Source of the DNA: Nitratireductor luteus | Lineage (GTDB): Bacteria; Pseudomonadota; Alphaproteobacteria; Rhizobiales; Rhizobiaceae | Assembly (NCBI RefSeq): GCF_026162365.1 | Contig: NZ_JAOANW010000012.1 | Span: forward strand, 124,001-188,000 | Direction: 5' to 3' | DNA: 64,000 nucleotides | Shown here: positions 1 through 9,295 of the stretch, piece by piece | Numbering within the stretch: position 1 is the stretch's first letter | Layout: each line of letters opens with the position of its first letter | Notes under the pieces: generated by a model | What the model saw: the letters and a program-made list of their open reading frames with translations, nothing else | What the model was told of the DNA's origin: nothing | Database searches by the model: none | Program-made: the position numbers and the translations under genes

Positions 1-2
1 CG

Positions 3-356
3 GCCGCGCCGTGCGCGCTGTTTGCCATGGGCGTGACGCTGGCACTGCGGCCCATGCGGCGAATGCCGAGCGAACTCGGGCTGATCGCCATACTGAAGCT
101 ATGTTTTCACCCGGCGCTCTGCTTCGTGGTGCTGAGCCTCGTCGGCAATTTTCCGGATGTATGGGTCTATACGGCCGTGCTCATGGCCGCCTTGCCGACG
201 GCCACCAATGTCTTCGTGATCGCCCAGCAATACGATGTGTGGGTGCAGCGTGCATCGGCCAGCGTGCTCGTGACCACGGCGCTGTCGGTCGTCACGGTCA
301 CCGCGCTGCTCTATGCAATCGTCAACGACTATGTGCCGCCGGATCTATTCCCATGA
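3..356 (+). CDS. AEC-family transporter, C-terminal part
   Basis: This open frame enters from the left edge and ends with TGA at 354-356, so only about 117 C-terminal residues are seen. It is very hydrophobic, with about four membrane segments. The stretch around PTATNVFVIAQQYDVWVQRA is characteristic of the C-terminal half of auxin efflux carrier (AEC) family permeases, which export organic acids or similar solutes across the inner membrane. The substrate cannot be told from this fragment. It converges with the next gene, with about 40 bp between them. Confidence 0.75.
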   Translation, partial: AAPCALFAMGVTLALRPMRRMPSELGLIAILKLCFHPALCFVVLSLVGNFPDVWVYTAVLMAALPTATNVFVIAQQYDVWVQRASASVLVTTALSVVTVTALLYAIVNDYVPPDLFP

Positions 357-397
357 TCGAGGGGCACCGTTTCGCCGCCGGATGAGCGGCCATCGTT

Positions 398-1618
398 TCA
401 CGGCCGGCGAAGCGCCCCGGGCAGAAGGGCGCGGAAGCCGCTGCCGGGGCTCATGCCCTCGCGCATGAAGAAGCCGCGCAGGGGTGCGAAGCTGCGTAGC
501 GCGCCGAGCGTGCCGCTGCGGGCAAGCTGCGCCGGCAGGAGCGAAGACAGAAGCGAAGCATTGAGCATGTTGACCGCTGCGCTGCGCGCCACGGTATCCG
601 GCCTGCGGCGCGCATCATATTGCACGAGCGCCATTGTGGAACCGGGGTCGGATCCGTGTTCGCCCACCACGGCCACCAGATCGACGATGTCCCGCATGCC
701 GAGATTCAGCCCCTGTGCAGTGATAGGCGGAAAGACATGCGCTGCTTCGCCCACGAGCATCACGCGGCGCGCGGCAAACCGCGCCGGTGTCAGGGCGGCC
801 AAAGGATATATCTGATGACCGGGCTCGACGGTGACCTTCCCCAGCATCGATTGGAGGCGCTCTTCCAACTTCACCGACAGGGATGCGTCGTCGAGTGCCG
901 CCAGTGTCTCCGCCTGTGCGGGGCTTGTCACCCATACCAGGCTCGAACGAAGCCCCCCTGGCAGCGGCACCTGCGTGCATGGGCCGTTCTCCGTGTGAAA
1001 TTCGGTCGATGTATCCGCGTGACGGCGCGAATGCCCGAAATTGAGCACTAGGGCCGACTGAGGCAGTTTTTTTGTCCGGGCGGCTATGCCGGCGGCTTGT
1101 CGTGCCAGCGAATTGCGGCCATCGGCGGCGACAGCCAGAGGCCCGGAAAACTTGCTTCGATCGGCCAGTTCGGCGGTGATGCCGTCAGCGTGTGTTTGCC
1201 AGCGTTCGACCGTGGTTTCACGCCATTCCACCAGGGAATGGCCCCATACTCGGTCCGCCAGCGCCTCATTCAGGTGAGAATTGGGTATGTTCAGCCCGAA
1301 ATAGGGAGCGTCGATCTCGACTGCGCGAAACGTTACGGTGCCGCTGCGCACCAGACGCTTCGTGCCATCGACGACGCGCATGACCGCCAAGGGGGCCGAA
1401 AACGCTTCCAGCGCCTCCAACACGCCAAGGCTTTCCAGATATTGCAGGGCTGGACGCATGAGAGCGGTCGTGCGGCGGTCATCCGTGCGGGGGGAGGGGC
1501 CGACCAGCACCACGCGGCGTCCGATCTCCGCCAGGGCGAGGGCTGCGGTGAGGCCGACAGGCCCCGTGCCGGCCACGATTATGGATTTGTCTTGCCCGCA
1601 CCGCATCGTCTCGCACAT
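398..1618 (-). CDS. UbiH/UbiF-family FAD-dependent monooxygenase
   Basis: A 406-aa flavoprotein monooxygenase of the ubiquinone-hydroxylase family. It has an N-terminal dinucleotide-binding motif (GTGPVGL, about residues 17-23), a central ADGRNSLAR motif, and a C-terminal FAD-ribityl motif GEAAHVFPPITAQGLNLG in which the usual GD is GE. Family members hydroxylate the aromatic ring of ubiquinone precursors at the inner membrane. Alphaproteobacteria often use one promiscuous member (UbiL/UbiM/UbiH-like) for several positions, so the regiospecificity is not assigned. No other ubi gene lies beside it. The start is the ATG at 1618; a second ATG follows a few codons later. Confidence 0.8.
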   Translation of the reverse strand: MCETMRCGQDKSIIVAGTGPVGLTAALALAEIGRRVVLVGPSPRTDDRRTTALMRPALQYLESLGVLEALEAFSAPLAVMRVVDGTKRLVRSGTVTFRAVEIDAPYFGLNIPNSHLNEALADRVWGHSLVEWRETTVERWQTHADGITAELADRSKFSGPLAVAADGRNSLARQAAGIAARTKKLPQSALVLNFGHSRRHADTSTEFHTENGPCTQVPLPGGLRSSLVWVTSPAQAETLAALDDASLSVKLEERLQSMLGKVTVEPGHQIYPLAALTPARFAARRVMLVGEAAHVFPPITAQGLNLGMRDIVDLVAVVGEHGSDPGSTMALVQYDARRRPDTVARSAAVNMLNASLLSSLLPAQLARSGTLGALRSFAPLRGFFMREGMSPGSGFRALLPGALRRP

Positions 1619-1920
1619 CCCTGATTGAAGTCTTCGGTTGGTATAGCATCGTCAGGACGGCGGACAATCGGACAGCTTGTCCCGCCAAGCCAGAAACGAT
1701 GACGACGGCTGTCGATTTTCCACATGCTTTAAAGAAAAGGATGCTGCGCCATCGCATTAGCGCATGCTAACTACTGCGTCCCTTATGTGTCCTTTCCGAT
1801 GCATAAAGGACGCTGTAAGTTATTGAACCTGCGCATCGTGGAGCAGCCGCAGGGAGTGTGGAAGGGTGGAAACTTGGCGGCGGCCTGTTTTTCCCGAACC
1901 GGAACGGGCGGATTTCTCAC

Positions 1921-2643
1921 ATGAAGGCAAAGAAGGTCACAGCGCCGCAGGCCAAGGCATTCTCGGTTCATCTGCTGACCGCGTCCGGCTCGTTTCTGGC
2001 CTTCCTGTCGCTGGTCGCGGCCAGCGAAGAGCGCTGGACGGCGATGTTCTGGTGGCTGGGGCTGGCACTGCTCGTTGACGGCATTGACGGGCCGATCGCC
2101 CGCAAGCTGCAGGTCAAGGATGTGCTGCCCACCTGGTCCGGCGACATGCTGGACAACATCATCGACTACGTAACCTATGTGCTGATTCCAGCCTTCGCCC
2201 TCTATCAGAGCGGGTTCATGGGGGAGGGGCTGTCATTCCTGTCGGCTGCCATCATCGTGGTTTCGAGCGCGATCTATTATGCGGATACGGGCATCAAGAC
2301 GAAAGAGAACTTCTTCAAGGGGTTCCCCGTCGTCTGGAACATGGTGGTTTTCACGCTTTTCGTCATTGGACCGGGCGAATATGCCTCATTTGCCGTCGTC
2401 GTCGTCTCGGCGCTGCTGACCTTCGCGCCGATACACTTCCTGCACCCCGTGCGCGTCATGCGGCTGAGGCCGCTGAACCTTTCGGTCTTTTTGCTGTGGT
2501 GCGCCTTTGGCGCCGTGGCGCTGTTGCAGGATATGCAGGTGAGCCCCATCGTCGCGGTGGGCATCGGCGTCACCGGCGCCTATCTCTATGTTATCGGCGG
2601 GATCATGCAGTGGATACCCAGCCTCGGAAAAAGGGAGAGTTGA
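1921..2643 (+). CDS. pcs: Phosphatidylcholine synthase
   Basis: A 240-aa integral membrane CDP-alcohol phosphotransferase. The signature D-G-x2-A-R-xn-G-x3-D-x3-D is complete: DGPIAR, then GDMLDNIID at about residues 56-84. The segments AFSVHLLTASGSFLAFLS, LVDGIDGPIARKLQVK and FLHPVRVMRLRPLNL are typical of rhizobial Pcs, which condenses CDP-diacylglycerol with choline to give phosphatidylcholine and CMP in one step. ATG 1921 gives the usual family length; an upstream GTG at 1858 would add 21 residues with no homologous look. It is followed two bases later by a quinone oxidoreductase gene, probably cotranscribed. Confidence 0.93.
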   Translation: MKAKKVTAPQAKAFSVHLLTASGSFLAFLSLVAASEERWTAMFWWLGLALLVDGIDGPIARKLQVKDVLPTWSGDMLDNIIDYVTYVLIPAFALYQSGFMGEGLSFLSAAIIVVSSAIYYADTGIKTKENFFKGFPVVWNMVVFTLFVIGPGEYASFAVVVVSALLTFAPIHFLHPVRVMRLRPLNLSVFLLWCAFGAVALLQDMQVSPIVAVGIGVTGAYLYVIGGIMQWIPSLGKRES

Positions 2644-2645
2644 CG

Positions 2646-3614
2646 TTGCCGAAAGCAATCCGAGTGCACGAGACGGGCGGGCCGGAAGTAATGCGGCTCG
2701 AAGACGTGTCCGTGGCCAAGCCCGGAAAGGGCGAAGTTCTCATCCAGCACAAGGCGATCGGGCTGAATTTCATCGACGTCTATTTCCGCACCGGCCTCTA
2801 TCCGGCCAAACATCCCTTCACGCCCGGCGGCGAGGGCAGCGGCATCGTGCTGGAGGCGGGCGAGGGCAGTGGTTTTGCGCCCGGCGACCGTGTGGCCTAT
2901 TGCGCCGGCAATGGTGCCTATGCCGAGCAGCGCGTCCTGCCGGCGGATCGGTTGGTGCGGATGCCGGATGAGGTATCCTTCGAGCAGGCGGCGGCGATCA
3001 TGCTTAAGGGCATGACGGCCTGGTACCTGCTGCGCCGTACCTTTCCTGTCAAGAAGGGCGACACCATCCTCTATCACGCTGCGGCGGGTGGTGTCGGTCT
3101 GCTTCTCGGGCAATGGGCCAAGCACCTTGGCGCGACGGTCATCGGCACGGCAGGCGGGCCGGACAAGGTGGCTCTCGCCAGGAGGCACGGCTACGATCAC
3201 GTCATCGACTACAAGAGTGCGGATTTCGTGGCGGAAGTGCGCGAATACACCAAGAACAAGATGTGCGACGTCGTCTACGATTCGGTGGGTAACGACACAT
3301 TTCCGGCTTCGCTCGACTGCATCCGTCCACTCGGCCTCTTCGTGAGCTTCGGGCAGTCTTCAGGGCCGATCCCGCCTTTCAGTATCAACATACTGTCCCA
3401 GAAGGGTTCACTGTTCGCGACCCGGCCAACGCTTTTCACCTACATCGCCGACCGGGGTGAACTCGAAACCGCGGCGCGCGAGTTGTTCGACGTCGTCGCA
3501 TCGGGTGCGGTCGAGGTGGTCGTCAACCAGAGCTACAAGCTGACGGAGGTCGCCGTCGCCCATGCCGATCTCGAAGGGCGCAGAACAACGGGAGCGAGTG
3601 TACTCATTCCCTAG
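2646..3614 (+). CDS. NADPH:quinone oxidoreductase (zeta-crystallin-type MDR)
   Basis: A 322-aa zinc-independent medium-chain dehydrogenase/reductase of the quinone oxidoreductase (QOR) type. It has the N-terminal GroES-like fold (LNFIDVYFRTGLYP, then PGGEGSGIV), the MDR motif MLKGMTAWYLLRRTF, and the nucleotide-binding AAAGGVGLLLGQWAK at about residues 145-160. The predicted reaction is NADPH-dependent reduction of quinones or enones in the cytoplasm. The start is probably TTG at 2646: it lies two bases after the pcs stop, has a GGGAG motif about 9 bases upstream, and gives the usual length of about 324 aa. An upstream in-frame start would run deep into pcs. Confidence 0.88.
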   Translation: MPKAIRVHETGGPEVMRLEDVSVAKPGKGEVLIQHKAIGLNFIDVYFRTGLYPAKHPFTPGGEGSGIVLEAGEGSGFAPGDRVAYCAGNGAYAEQRVLPADRLVRMPDEVSFEQAAAIMLKGMTAWYLLRRTFPVKKGDTILYHAAAGGVGLLLGQWAKHLGATVIGTAGGPDKVALARRHGYDHVIDYKSADFVAEVREYTKNKMCDVVYDSVGNDTFPASLDCIRPLGLFVSFGQSSGPIPPFSINILSQKGSLFATRPTLFTYIADRGELETAARELFDVVASGAVEVVVNQSYKLTEVAVAHADLEGRRTTGASVLIP

Positions 3615-3777
3615 CGTTGGCGCTGTACCGGAGCGGAACTGCTGGCATCGCTGGAAATGTTGAAGCACTTTCAAGCGAACAGAGTCTATTGCATGGCGTT
3701 CTTGCGCGCCTACGATGGTCATGGGAACGAATGATAAGGGCGGCGAAAACGCCGCGTACTCGCAAATGGGAGGTGTT

Positions 3778-5349
3778 GTGAAGACAACACTGACAGACGA
3801 TTCCGGTCTTCTGCTGGATGTTCGGGGCCTGACAAAGGTGTTCGGCTCGCTGAAGGCCTGCGATGCCGTAGATCTGACGATCGGCCGAGGCGAGATTCAT
3901 GCTTTGTTGGGAGAGAACGGCGCCGGCAAATCGACCTTCGTGAAAATGCTCTTCGGCGCGTTGGAGCCGGCCGCAGGCACGATACTCTGGAAGGGCAATC
4001 CTGTCGCCATATCGAGCCCCGGCGAAGCGCGCCGGCTGGGCATCGGCATGGTTTTCCAGCATTTTTCGCTCTTCGATGCACTGACGGCAGCCGAGAACAT
4101 CATGCTGTCGTTGGAGGACGGAGCGCAGATCAACACTGTTGCCGAGCGGGCGCGCAAGGTGTCCGAAGCCTACGGGCTACCGCTCGACCCCTATGCCCAT
4201 GTCGGCGACCTGTCGGTGGGCGAACGGCAGCGCATCGAGATCGTGCGCTGCCTGCTGCAGAACCCGGAACTCATCATCCTGGACGAGCCCACCTCGGTTC
4301 TCACGCCGCAAGAGGCGGACAAGCTGTTCGAAACGCTGGAAACGCTGCGTTCGGAGGGGCGGTCGATCCTCTACATCTCGCACCGGCTCGAGGAAGTGAA
4401 GCGGATGTGCGACCGGGCCACCGTCCTGAGGCACGGCCGTGTCGTCGCCCAGTGCGATCCACGGCAGGAAACCGCCTCGTCCCTGGCGCGCATGATGGTG
4501 GGCGACGAGGTCAAGGGCGTCGAGCGTGGGGCCAGGGGAGGCGACAAGGGCAATGCGCTTCTGGAAGTACGCCGGCTCAGCAGCCGCGCCGCACATCCCT
4601 TCGCCGTTGAACTCTCCGACATAACCCTTTCGGTTCGTGCCGGCGAAATCCTCGGCATTGCGGGCGTCGCCGGCAATGGCCAGGGCGAATTCTTCGAGGC
4701 GATTTCCGGCGAGGTGCTTCAGGAGGATGCCGATGTCGTCCGTATCCGCGGCCAGTCGGCCGGTCGCCTCGACATCACAGGCCGGCGGCTTCTGGGCGCC
4801 GGCTTCGTGCCGGAAGAGCGGCTTGGCCATGCCGCTGCACCGCTGCTGCCATTGTCGCAGAACCTCCTCCTGTCACGCTACAGCACCGACGCGGCCGCTT
4901 TCCTCGCGCCGCTGGGCTTCATCCGGTATGGCGCGATAGCCAGGGCCGCCAAGCGCATCGTCGATGCGATGGACGTCCGCAAAAGCACCGAGGATCCGGA
5001 GGCCACCGCGCTTTCGGGCGGCAATCTGCAGAAATTCGTCATCGGCCGCGAGCTCGATCGCCGGCCGGGGTTGATGGTGGTTGATCAGCCGACCTGGGGC
5101 GTGGACGCGGGGGCCGCCGCGCGCATCCGCCAGGCGCTGATCGATCTTGCCAAAGAGGGAGCGGCGGTGCTCGTGATCAGCCAGGATCTCGACGAACTCT
5201 TCGAAATCTGCGACGCCATCGCCGTCATGCACAAGGGCAGATTGTCGGCGCCGCTGCCGATAGCCGAGGCCACCTATGAGAAGGTCGGGCTGCTGATGGG
5301 CGGCGCCCATGCGGGCGACCCGCAGGCGCGGACGGAGGAGATGGCCTGA
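3778..5349 (+). CDS. BMP-type ABC importer, duplicated ATP-binding subunit
   Basis: A sugar/nucleoside-type ABC ATPase with two nucleotide-binding domains in tandem. The first has Walker A GENGAGKST, signature LSVGERQRIE and Walker B LIILDEPTS. The second is degenerate, with GVAGNGQGE in place of Walker A and LSGGNLQK as signature, as is usual for this family (YufO/RbsA-like). It powers the two permeases that follow. The GTG at 3778 is favoured because GGGAGG sits at 3768-3773; an in-frame ATG at 3715 would add 21 residues. The stop overlaps the next start (TGATG at 5347-5351), indicating translational coupling. Confidence 0.92.
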   Translation: MKTTLTDDSGLLLDVRGLTKVFGSLKACDAVDLTIGRGEIHALLGENGAGKSTFVKMLFGALEPAAGTILWKGNPVAISSPGEARRLGIGMVFQHFSLFDALTAAENIMLSLEDGAQINTVAERARKVSEAYGLPLDPYAHVGDLSVGERQRIEIVRCLLQNPELIILDEPTSVLTPQEADKLFETLETLRSEGRSILYISHRLEEVKRMCDRATVLRHGRVVAQCDPRQETASSLARMMVGDEVKGVERGARGGDKGNALLEVRRLSSRAAHPFAVELSDITLSVRAGEILGIAGVAGNGQGEFFEAISGEVLQEDADVVRIRGQSAGRLDITGRRLLGAGFVPEERLGHAAAPLLPLSQNLLLSRYSTDAAAFLAPLGFIRYGAIARAAKRIVDAMDVRKSTEDPEATALSGGNLQKFVIGRELDRRPGLMVVDQPTWGVDAGAAARIRQALIDLAKEGAAVLVISQDLDELFEICDAIAVMHKGRLSAPLPIAEATYEKVGLLMGGAHAGDPQARTEEMA

Positions 5350-6464
5350 TGCGGCTGGAACTCATCAAGCGGCCGCAGCAATCGCCGCTCTTCTCCGCGC
5401 TGTCGCCCTTCCTGGCGCTGGGCCTTACGCTGATCGCGGGCGCGATCATGTTCCTGGCGCTCGGCAAGAACCCGTTTTCGGCGCTCTACTTCTTCTTCAT
5501 CGATCCGCTGCTTGAAGTGTGGTCTCTGCACGAGCTGGCGGTGAAGGCCGCGCCGCTGATCCTCATCGGCGTCGGGCTTTCCATCTGCTATCTGTCCAAC
5601 AACTGGAATATCGGGGCCGAGGGCCAGTTCATCGTCGGAGCGATCGCGGGCTCGATCCTGCCTATCCTGTTCCCCGCCTTCCAGTCCTGGATCGTGCTGC
5701 CGCTTATGCTGCTCATGGGCATCGCCGGCGGGGCGGCCTACGGCGCCGTTCCGGCTGTCTTGAAAGCGCGCTTCGGCACGAACGAGATATTGACCAGCCT
5801 GATGCTGGTCTATGTGGCGCAGCTTTTCCTCGACTGGCTGGTGCGCGGACCCTGGCGCAATCCCGAAGGCTTCAACTTTCCGGAGACGCGCAACTTCCAC
5901 TCCTACGCGATCCTGCCCGAGATGTTGCCAGCCTCCGGCCGGGCCCATTGGGGCTTCGCCTTCGCCATCATCGCGGCCATCCTGTTGTGGTTCATGCTGG
6001 CGCGGACGCTGAAGGGCTTCGAGGTCAAGGTCATCGGGCAAAGCCCGCGGGCAGGGCGCTTCGCGGGCTTCTCGCGGACACGCATGATCATATTCGCTTT
6101 CCTGGTCTCGGGCGGGTTGGCCGGCCTTGCCGGCATCAGCGAAGTCTCCGGCGCGATCGGGCAATTGCGGCCGTCCATCTCGCCGGGCTACGGGTTCACG
6201 GCCATCATCGTTGCGTTCCTCGGGCGTCTCAACCCGCTGGGCATCATCGCAGCGGGGCTCGTTCTAGCGCTTTCCTATCTCGGGGGCGAGGCCGCGCAGA
6301 TATCCATCGGCGTTACCGACAAGGTGGCGCGGGCCTTCCAAGGCATGCTCCTGTTCTTCGTGCTGGCCTGCGACACGCTCATCCATTACCGCATCCGCCT
6401 TGTGAAGCCGGCGCCGGCTCTTGCCGCAGCGCCGGCCAACGAAAGGGTCGAAAAACATGCTTGA
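5349..6464 (+). CDS. BMP-type ABC importer, permease 1
   Basis: A 371-aa inner-membrane permease of the branched-chain/simple-sugar permease superfamily (YufP-like). It shows many hydrophobic segments and the family motifs NNWNIGAEGQFIVGAIAGS and RFGTNEILTSLMLVYVAQL. Together with the next gene it should form the heterodimeric channel of a nucleoside or purine-type importer. The start codon overlaps the stop of the ATPase gene and its end overlaps the start of permease 2 by 8 bases, so the operon is tightly packed. The substrate is inferred from the partner lipoprotein-like binding protein family only. Confidence 0.92.
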   Translation: MRLELIKRPQQSPLFSALSPFLALGLTLIAGAIMFLALGKNPFSALYFFFIDPLLEVWSLHELAVKAAPLILIGVGLSICYLSNNWNIGAEGQFIVGAIAGSILPILFPAFQSWIVLPLMLLMGIAGGAAYGAVPAVLKARFGTNEILTSLMLVYVAQLFLDWLVRGPWRNPEGFNFPETRNFHSYAILPEMLPASGRAHWGFAFAIIAAILLWFMLARTLKGFEVKVIGQSPRAGRFAGFSRTRMIIFAFLVSGGLAGLAGISEVSGAIGQLRPSISPGYGFTAIIVAFLGRLNPLGIIAAGLVLALSYLGGEAAQISIGVTDKVARAFQGMLLFFVLACDTLIHYRIRLVKPAPALAAAPANERVEKHA

Positions 6465-7371
6465 ATCGATCCTCATCACCGTTGCCACTGCCGCCACGCC
6501 GCTGCTGATAGCGGCGATCGGCGAACTGGTCGTGGAGCGGTCTGGCGTGCTCAACCTTGGCGTCGAGGGCATGATGATCATGGGGGCGATCACCGGCTTC
6601 GCCGTCGCGCTCACGACCGGCTCGCCCTGGCTCGGTATCTTCGCTGCGATCATCGTCGGCGCCCTGGTCTCGCTGCTGTTCGGATTCCTCACGCTGACCC
6701 TGGTGACCAACCAGGTCGCGACCGGACTGGCGCTCACGCTGTTCGGCCTCGGCCTCTCCGGCATGATCGGCGAGAGTTTCGTCGGAAGGCCCGGTATCAG
6801 GCTCGGCACCCTCGACATTCCCGTTCTGGGCGATCTCCCGCTGGTGGGGCGGCTGATCTTCGGCCAGGATCCGCTGTTCTACATTTCGATCATGCTGACG
6901 GCGGCTGTGGCCTATTTCCTGTTCTCCACGCGTGCCGGCCTGATGCTGCGCGCGGTCGGCGACAATCACGTCTCCGCCCATGCCCAGGGCATCAAGGTCG
7001 TACGCATCCGCTATCTGGCCGTCATGTTCGGTGGCGCGTGCGCAGGGCTGGCAGGCGCCTATCTGTCGCTCGTCTATACGCCGCAATGGGTGGAGAACAT
7101 GACCGCCGGGCGCGGCTGGATCGCGCTGGCGCTGGTTGTGTTCGCATCCTGGCGCCCTTGGCGCGTTGTGGCCGGGGCCTATCTGTTCGGCGGCGTCACC
7201 ATCGGCCAGCTCCATGCCCAGGCCCAGGCGCTGGCGATCCCTTCGCAGCTACTTTCTTCGCTTCCCTATCTGGCAACGATTGCGGTTCTCGTCATAATCT
7301 CGCGAAACCGCCGGCTGACCATGATGAATACCCCGGCATCGCTGGGACGCCCATTTGTGCCGGACAGATAA
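6457..7371 (+). CDS. BMP-type ABC importer, permease 2
   Basis: A 304-aa inner-membrane permease (YufQ-like), the second half of the channel. The motifs ERSGVLNLGVEGMMIMGA near the N-terminus and GLAGAYLSLVYTPQWVENMT near the C-terminus are typical. The ATG at 6457 lies inside the end of permease 1 and gives a normal N-terminus (MLESILITVATAATPLL); the upstream in-frame ATG at 6421 adds a polar stretch read out of frame from permease 1 and is rejected. Forty-two bases separate it from the binding-protein gene. Confidence 0.92.
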   Translation: MLESILITVATAATPLLIAAIGELVVERSGVLNLGVEGMMIMGAITGFAVALTTGSPWLGIFAAIIVGALVSLLFGFLTLTLVTNQVATGLALTLFGLGLSGMIGESFVGRPGIRLGTLDIPVLGDLPLVGRLIFGQDPLFYISIMLTAAVAYFLFSTRAGLMLRAVGDNHVSAHAQGIKVVRIRYLAVMFGGACAGLAGAYLSLVYTPQWVENMTAGRGWIALALVVFASWRPWRVVAGAYLFGGVTIGQLHAQAQALAIPSQLLSSLPYLATIAVLVIISRNRRLTMMNTPASLGRPFVPDR

Positions 7372-7413
7372 CAGACGGGATGGCGTCCCCAGGCAACAAC
7401 AGAGGAACCCGGA

Positions 7414-8490
7414 ATGAAACACACACTCAAGGCAATTGCCGCAGCCGCCGTGATGGCGTTTGCCGCCAACGGCCAGGCGCTGGCGCAGGACAAGACCAAG
7501 GCCTGCTTCATCTATGTCGGGCCGATCGGCGATTTCGGCTGGTCCTATCAGCATCACCAGGGCCTGCTGGACGTCGAGGAGGCGATGGGCGACGCGGTCG
7601 AGACCGCCTATCTGGAGAGCGTGCCGGAAGGCGCGGATGCCGAACGGGCCATCGAGCGCTTCGCGCGGTCGGGCTGCGACATCATCTTCACCACCTCCTT
7701 CGGCTACATGGACCCGACCAACAAGGTCGCGGGCAGGTTCCCTGACGTGAAGTTCGAGCACGCCACCGGCTATAAGCGCGAGCACCCCAATGTCTCGACC
7801 TATAATTCGCGCTTCTACGAGGGCCGCTACATCCAGGGCGTCATCGCTGCCAAGATGTCGGAAGCCGGCGTGGCCGGCTATATCGCCTCCTTCCCGATCC
7901 CCGAGGTCGTGATGGGCATCAACGCATTCGTGCTCGGCGCTCAGTCCATCAACCCCGAGTTCAAGGTGAAGGTGGTCTGGGCCAATACCTGGTTCGACCC
8001 GGGCAAGGAAGCCGATGCGGCCAAGGCGCTGATCGACCAGGGCGTCGACATCATCACCCAGCATACCGATTCCACCGCGCCGATGCAGGTGGCGGCGGAC
8101 CGCGGCATCAAGGCTTTCGGCCAGGCTTCGGACATGATCGAGTTCGGCCCCGAAACCCAGCTCACCTCGATCGTCGACGATTGGGGGCCGTACTACATCG
8201 AGCGGGTGAAGGCCGTCCATGAAGGCACCTGGGAGCAGGTGGACGTTTGGGCCGGCCTCAAGGAAGGCCATGTCGTGATGGCGCCGTATAAGAACATGCC
8301 GGACGACGTGGCAGCCCTGGCCAAGGAGACGGAAGAGAAGATTCGTTCCGGCGAGTTCCATCCCTTCACCGGCCCCATCAAGAAGCAGGACGGTTCCGAT
8401 TGGCTGGCCGAAGGCGAGGTTGCCGACGACGCCACGCTGCTCGGCATGAACTTCTATGTCGAGGGTGTGGACGATCAACTGCCGAACTGA
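7414..8490 (+). CDS. BMP-family substrate-binding protein
   Basis: A 358-aa periplasmic binding protein of the BMP (basic membrane protein/PnrA) family. A Sec signal peptide is clear: basic MKHTLK, a hydrophobic core, and a likely cut after AQALAQ-type residues near position 25. The mature part starts with KACFIYVGPIGDFGWSYQHH and contains TTSFGYMDPTNKVAGRFPDV and HTDSTAPMQVAADRGIKAFG, as in binding proteins for purine nucleosides and related compounds. GAGGAACCCGGA lies just before ATG 7414. It is the last gene of the operon, with a strong terminator following. Confidence 0.92.
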   Translation: MKHTLKAIAAAAVMAFAANGQALAQDKTKACFIYVGPIGDFGWSYQHHQGLLDVEEAMGDAVETAYLESVPEGADAERAIERFARSGCDIIFTTSFGYMDPTNKVAGRFPDVKFEHATGYKREHPNVSTYNSRFYEGRYIQGVIAAKMSEAGVAGYIASFPIPEVVMGINAFVLGAQSINPEFKVKVVWANTWFDPGKEADAAKALIDQGVDIITQHTDSTAPMQVAADRGIKAFGQASDMIEFGPETQLTSIVDDWGPYYIERVKAVHEGTWEQVDVWAGLKEGHVVMAPYKNMPDDVAALAKETEEKIRSGEFHPFTGPIKKQDGSDWLAEGEVADDATLLGMNFYVEGVDDQLPN

Positions 8491-8514
8491 CCCGAGGCGC
8501 ATCCGGTGTTGAAG

Positions 8515-8540
8515 AAGGGCGGCCTCTGGCCGCCCTTTTT
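8515..8540 (+). terminator. Intrinsic terminator of the ABC operon
   Basis: A perfect 10-bp stem (8515-8524 with 8528-8537), loop TCT, ending in a run of five T. It lies 25 bases after the stop of the binding-protein gene. Confidence 0.9.
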
Positions 8541-8569
8541 GCTGACTGCGGTATCATGCTGACATCATC

Positions 8570-8587
8570 CTGACATACTGCTGTCAG
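8570..8587. promoter_or_regulatory. Inverted repeat upstream of GST gene
   Basis: CTGACA (8570-8575), six bases, TGTCAG (8582-8587) form a perfect dyad 45 bases before the GST start. A further TGACAT half-like copy lies at 8560-8565. The spacing suits a dimeric repressor or activator, but no regulator is encoded nearby, so its function is only a guess. Confidence 0.35.
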
Positions 8588-8632
8588 TAGCGCTCTGCTA
8601 CATCAGGGCCGTTCGACGAGATGGAGACGGCA

Positions 8633-9283
8633 ATGCTGACTTTCTACCATGCACCCTGGTCGCGCTCATCGGCGATTTTCTGGTTGATGGAGGAACTGGG
8701 AGTGGATTATCGGATGGAACTGGTCGACATCCGCGCCGAAGGCGGCGTTCCGGAGGATTACCGGGCGATCCAGCCCAACAAGAAGGTGCCAGCCATCGAT
8801 CATGATGGGGTCGTGGTCACCGAGCGGGCGGCCATTGCCATTTATCTTGCCGACACCTTCCCCGAGGCAGGCCTTGCCCCGATGATCGGCGACCCGGCCC
8901 GCGGACCGTATCTGACGGCGCTGGTGCATCACGACGCGGTATTCGATCCGGCGATCTGCGCCAAGGTTCACGGGCTCGAATATGTGAGCAATGACTATCC
9001 GTTCGGCCTTTATGACGACCTCATCGCCTATCTGGAACGCCGGCTTTCGGAACAGCCCTTTGCCGCCGGAGACCGTTTCACCGCGGCCGACATCCTGCTC
9101 GCTGCAGGCATCGGCTACACGATGAATATTTTGAAGGGCCTGCCGGACAGGAAGATGTTTCGCGATTATCTGGAGCGGACGACCGACCGGCCCGCTTATC
9201 ATCGCGTGCAGGAGAAAGACGCGGCGATGGCGGCCGAGATACCGGCTCTTCAGCGGATGATGGCCCAGGTCAAAGGCACTTGA
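8633..9283 (+). CDS. Glutathione S-transferase family protein
   Basis: A 216-aa cytosolic GST. The N-terminal thioredoxin-like domain (about 1-80) begins MLTFYHAPWSRSSAIFWLMEELG and carries NKKVPAIDHDG and the ERAAIAIYL glutathione-binding turn. The C-terminal helical domain has the FTAADILLAAGIGY folding motif. The family conjugates glutathione to electrophiles or reduces peroxides; the substrate is unknown. ATG 8633 is chosen because GGAGA lies 6 bases upstream; an ATG at 8621 would add four residues. The preceding terminator makes it a separate unit. Confidence 0.9.
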   Translation: MLTFYHAPWSRSSAIFWLMEELGVDYRMELVDIRAEGGVPEDYRAIQPNKKVPAIDHDGVVVTERAAIAIYLADTFPEAGLAPMIGDPARGPYLTALVHHDAVFDPAICAKVHGLEYVSNDYPFGLYDDLIAYLERRLSEQPFAAGDRFTAADILLAAGIGYTMNILKGLPDRKMFRDYLERTTDRPAYHRVQEKDAAMAAEIPALQRMMAQVKGT

Positions 9284-9295
9284 CGGCACAGGGCG

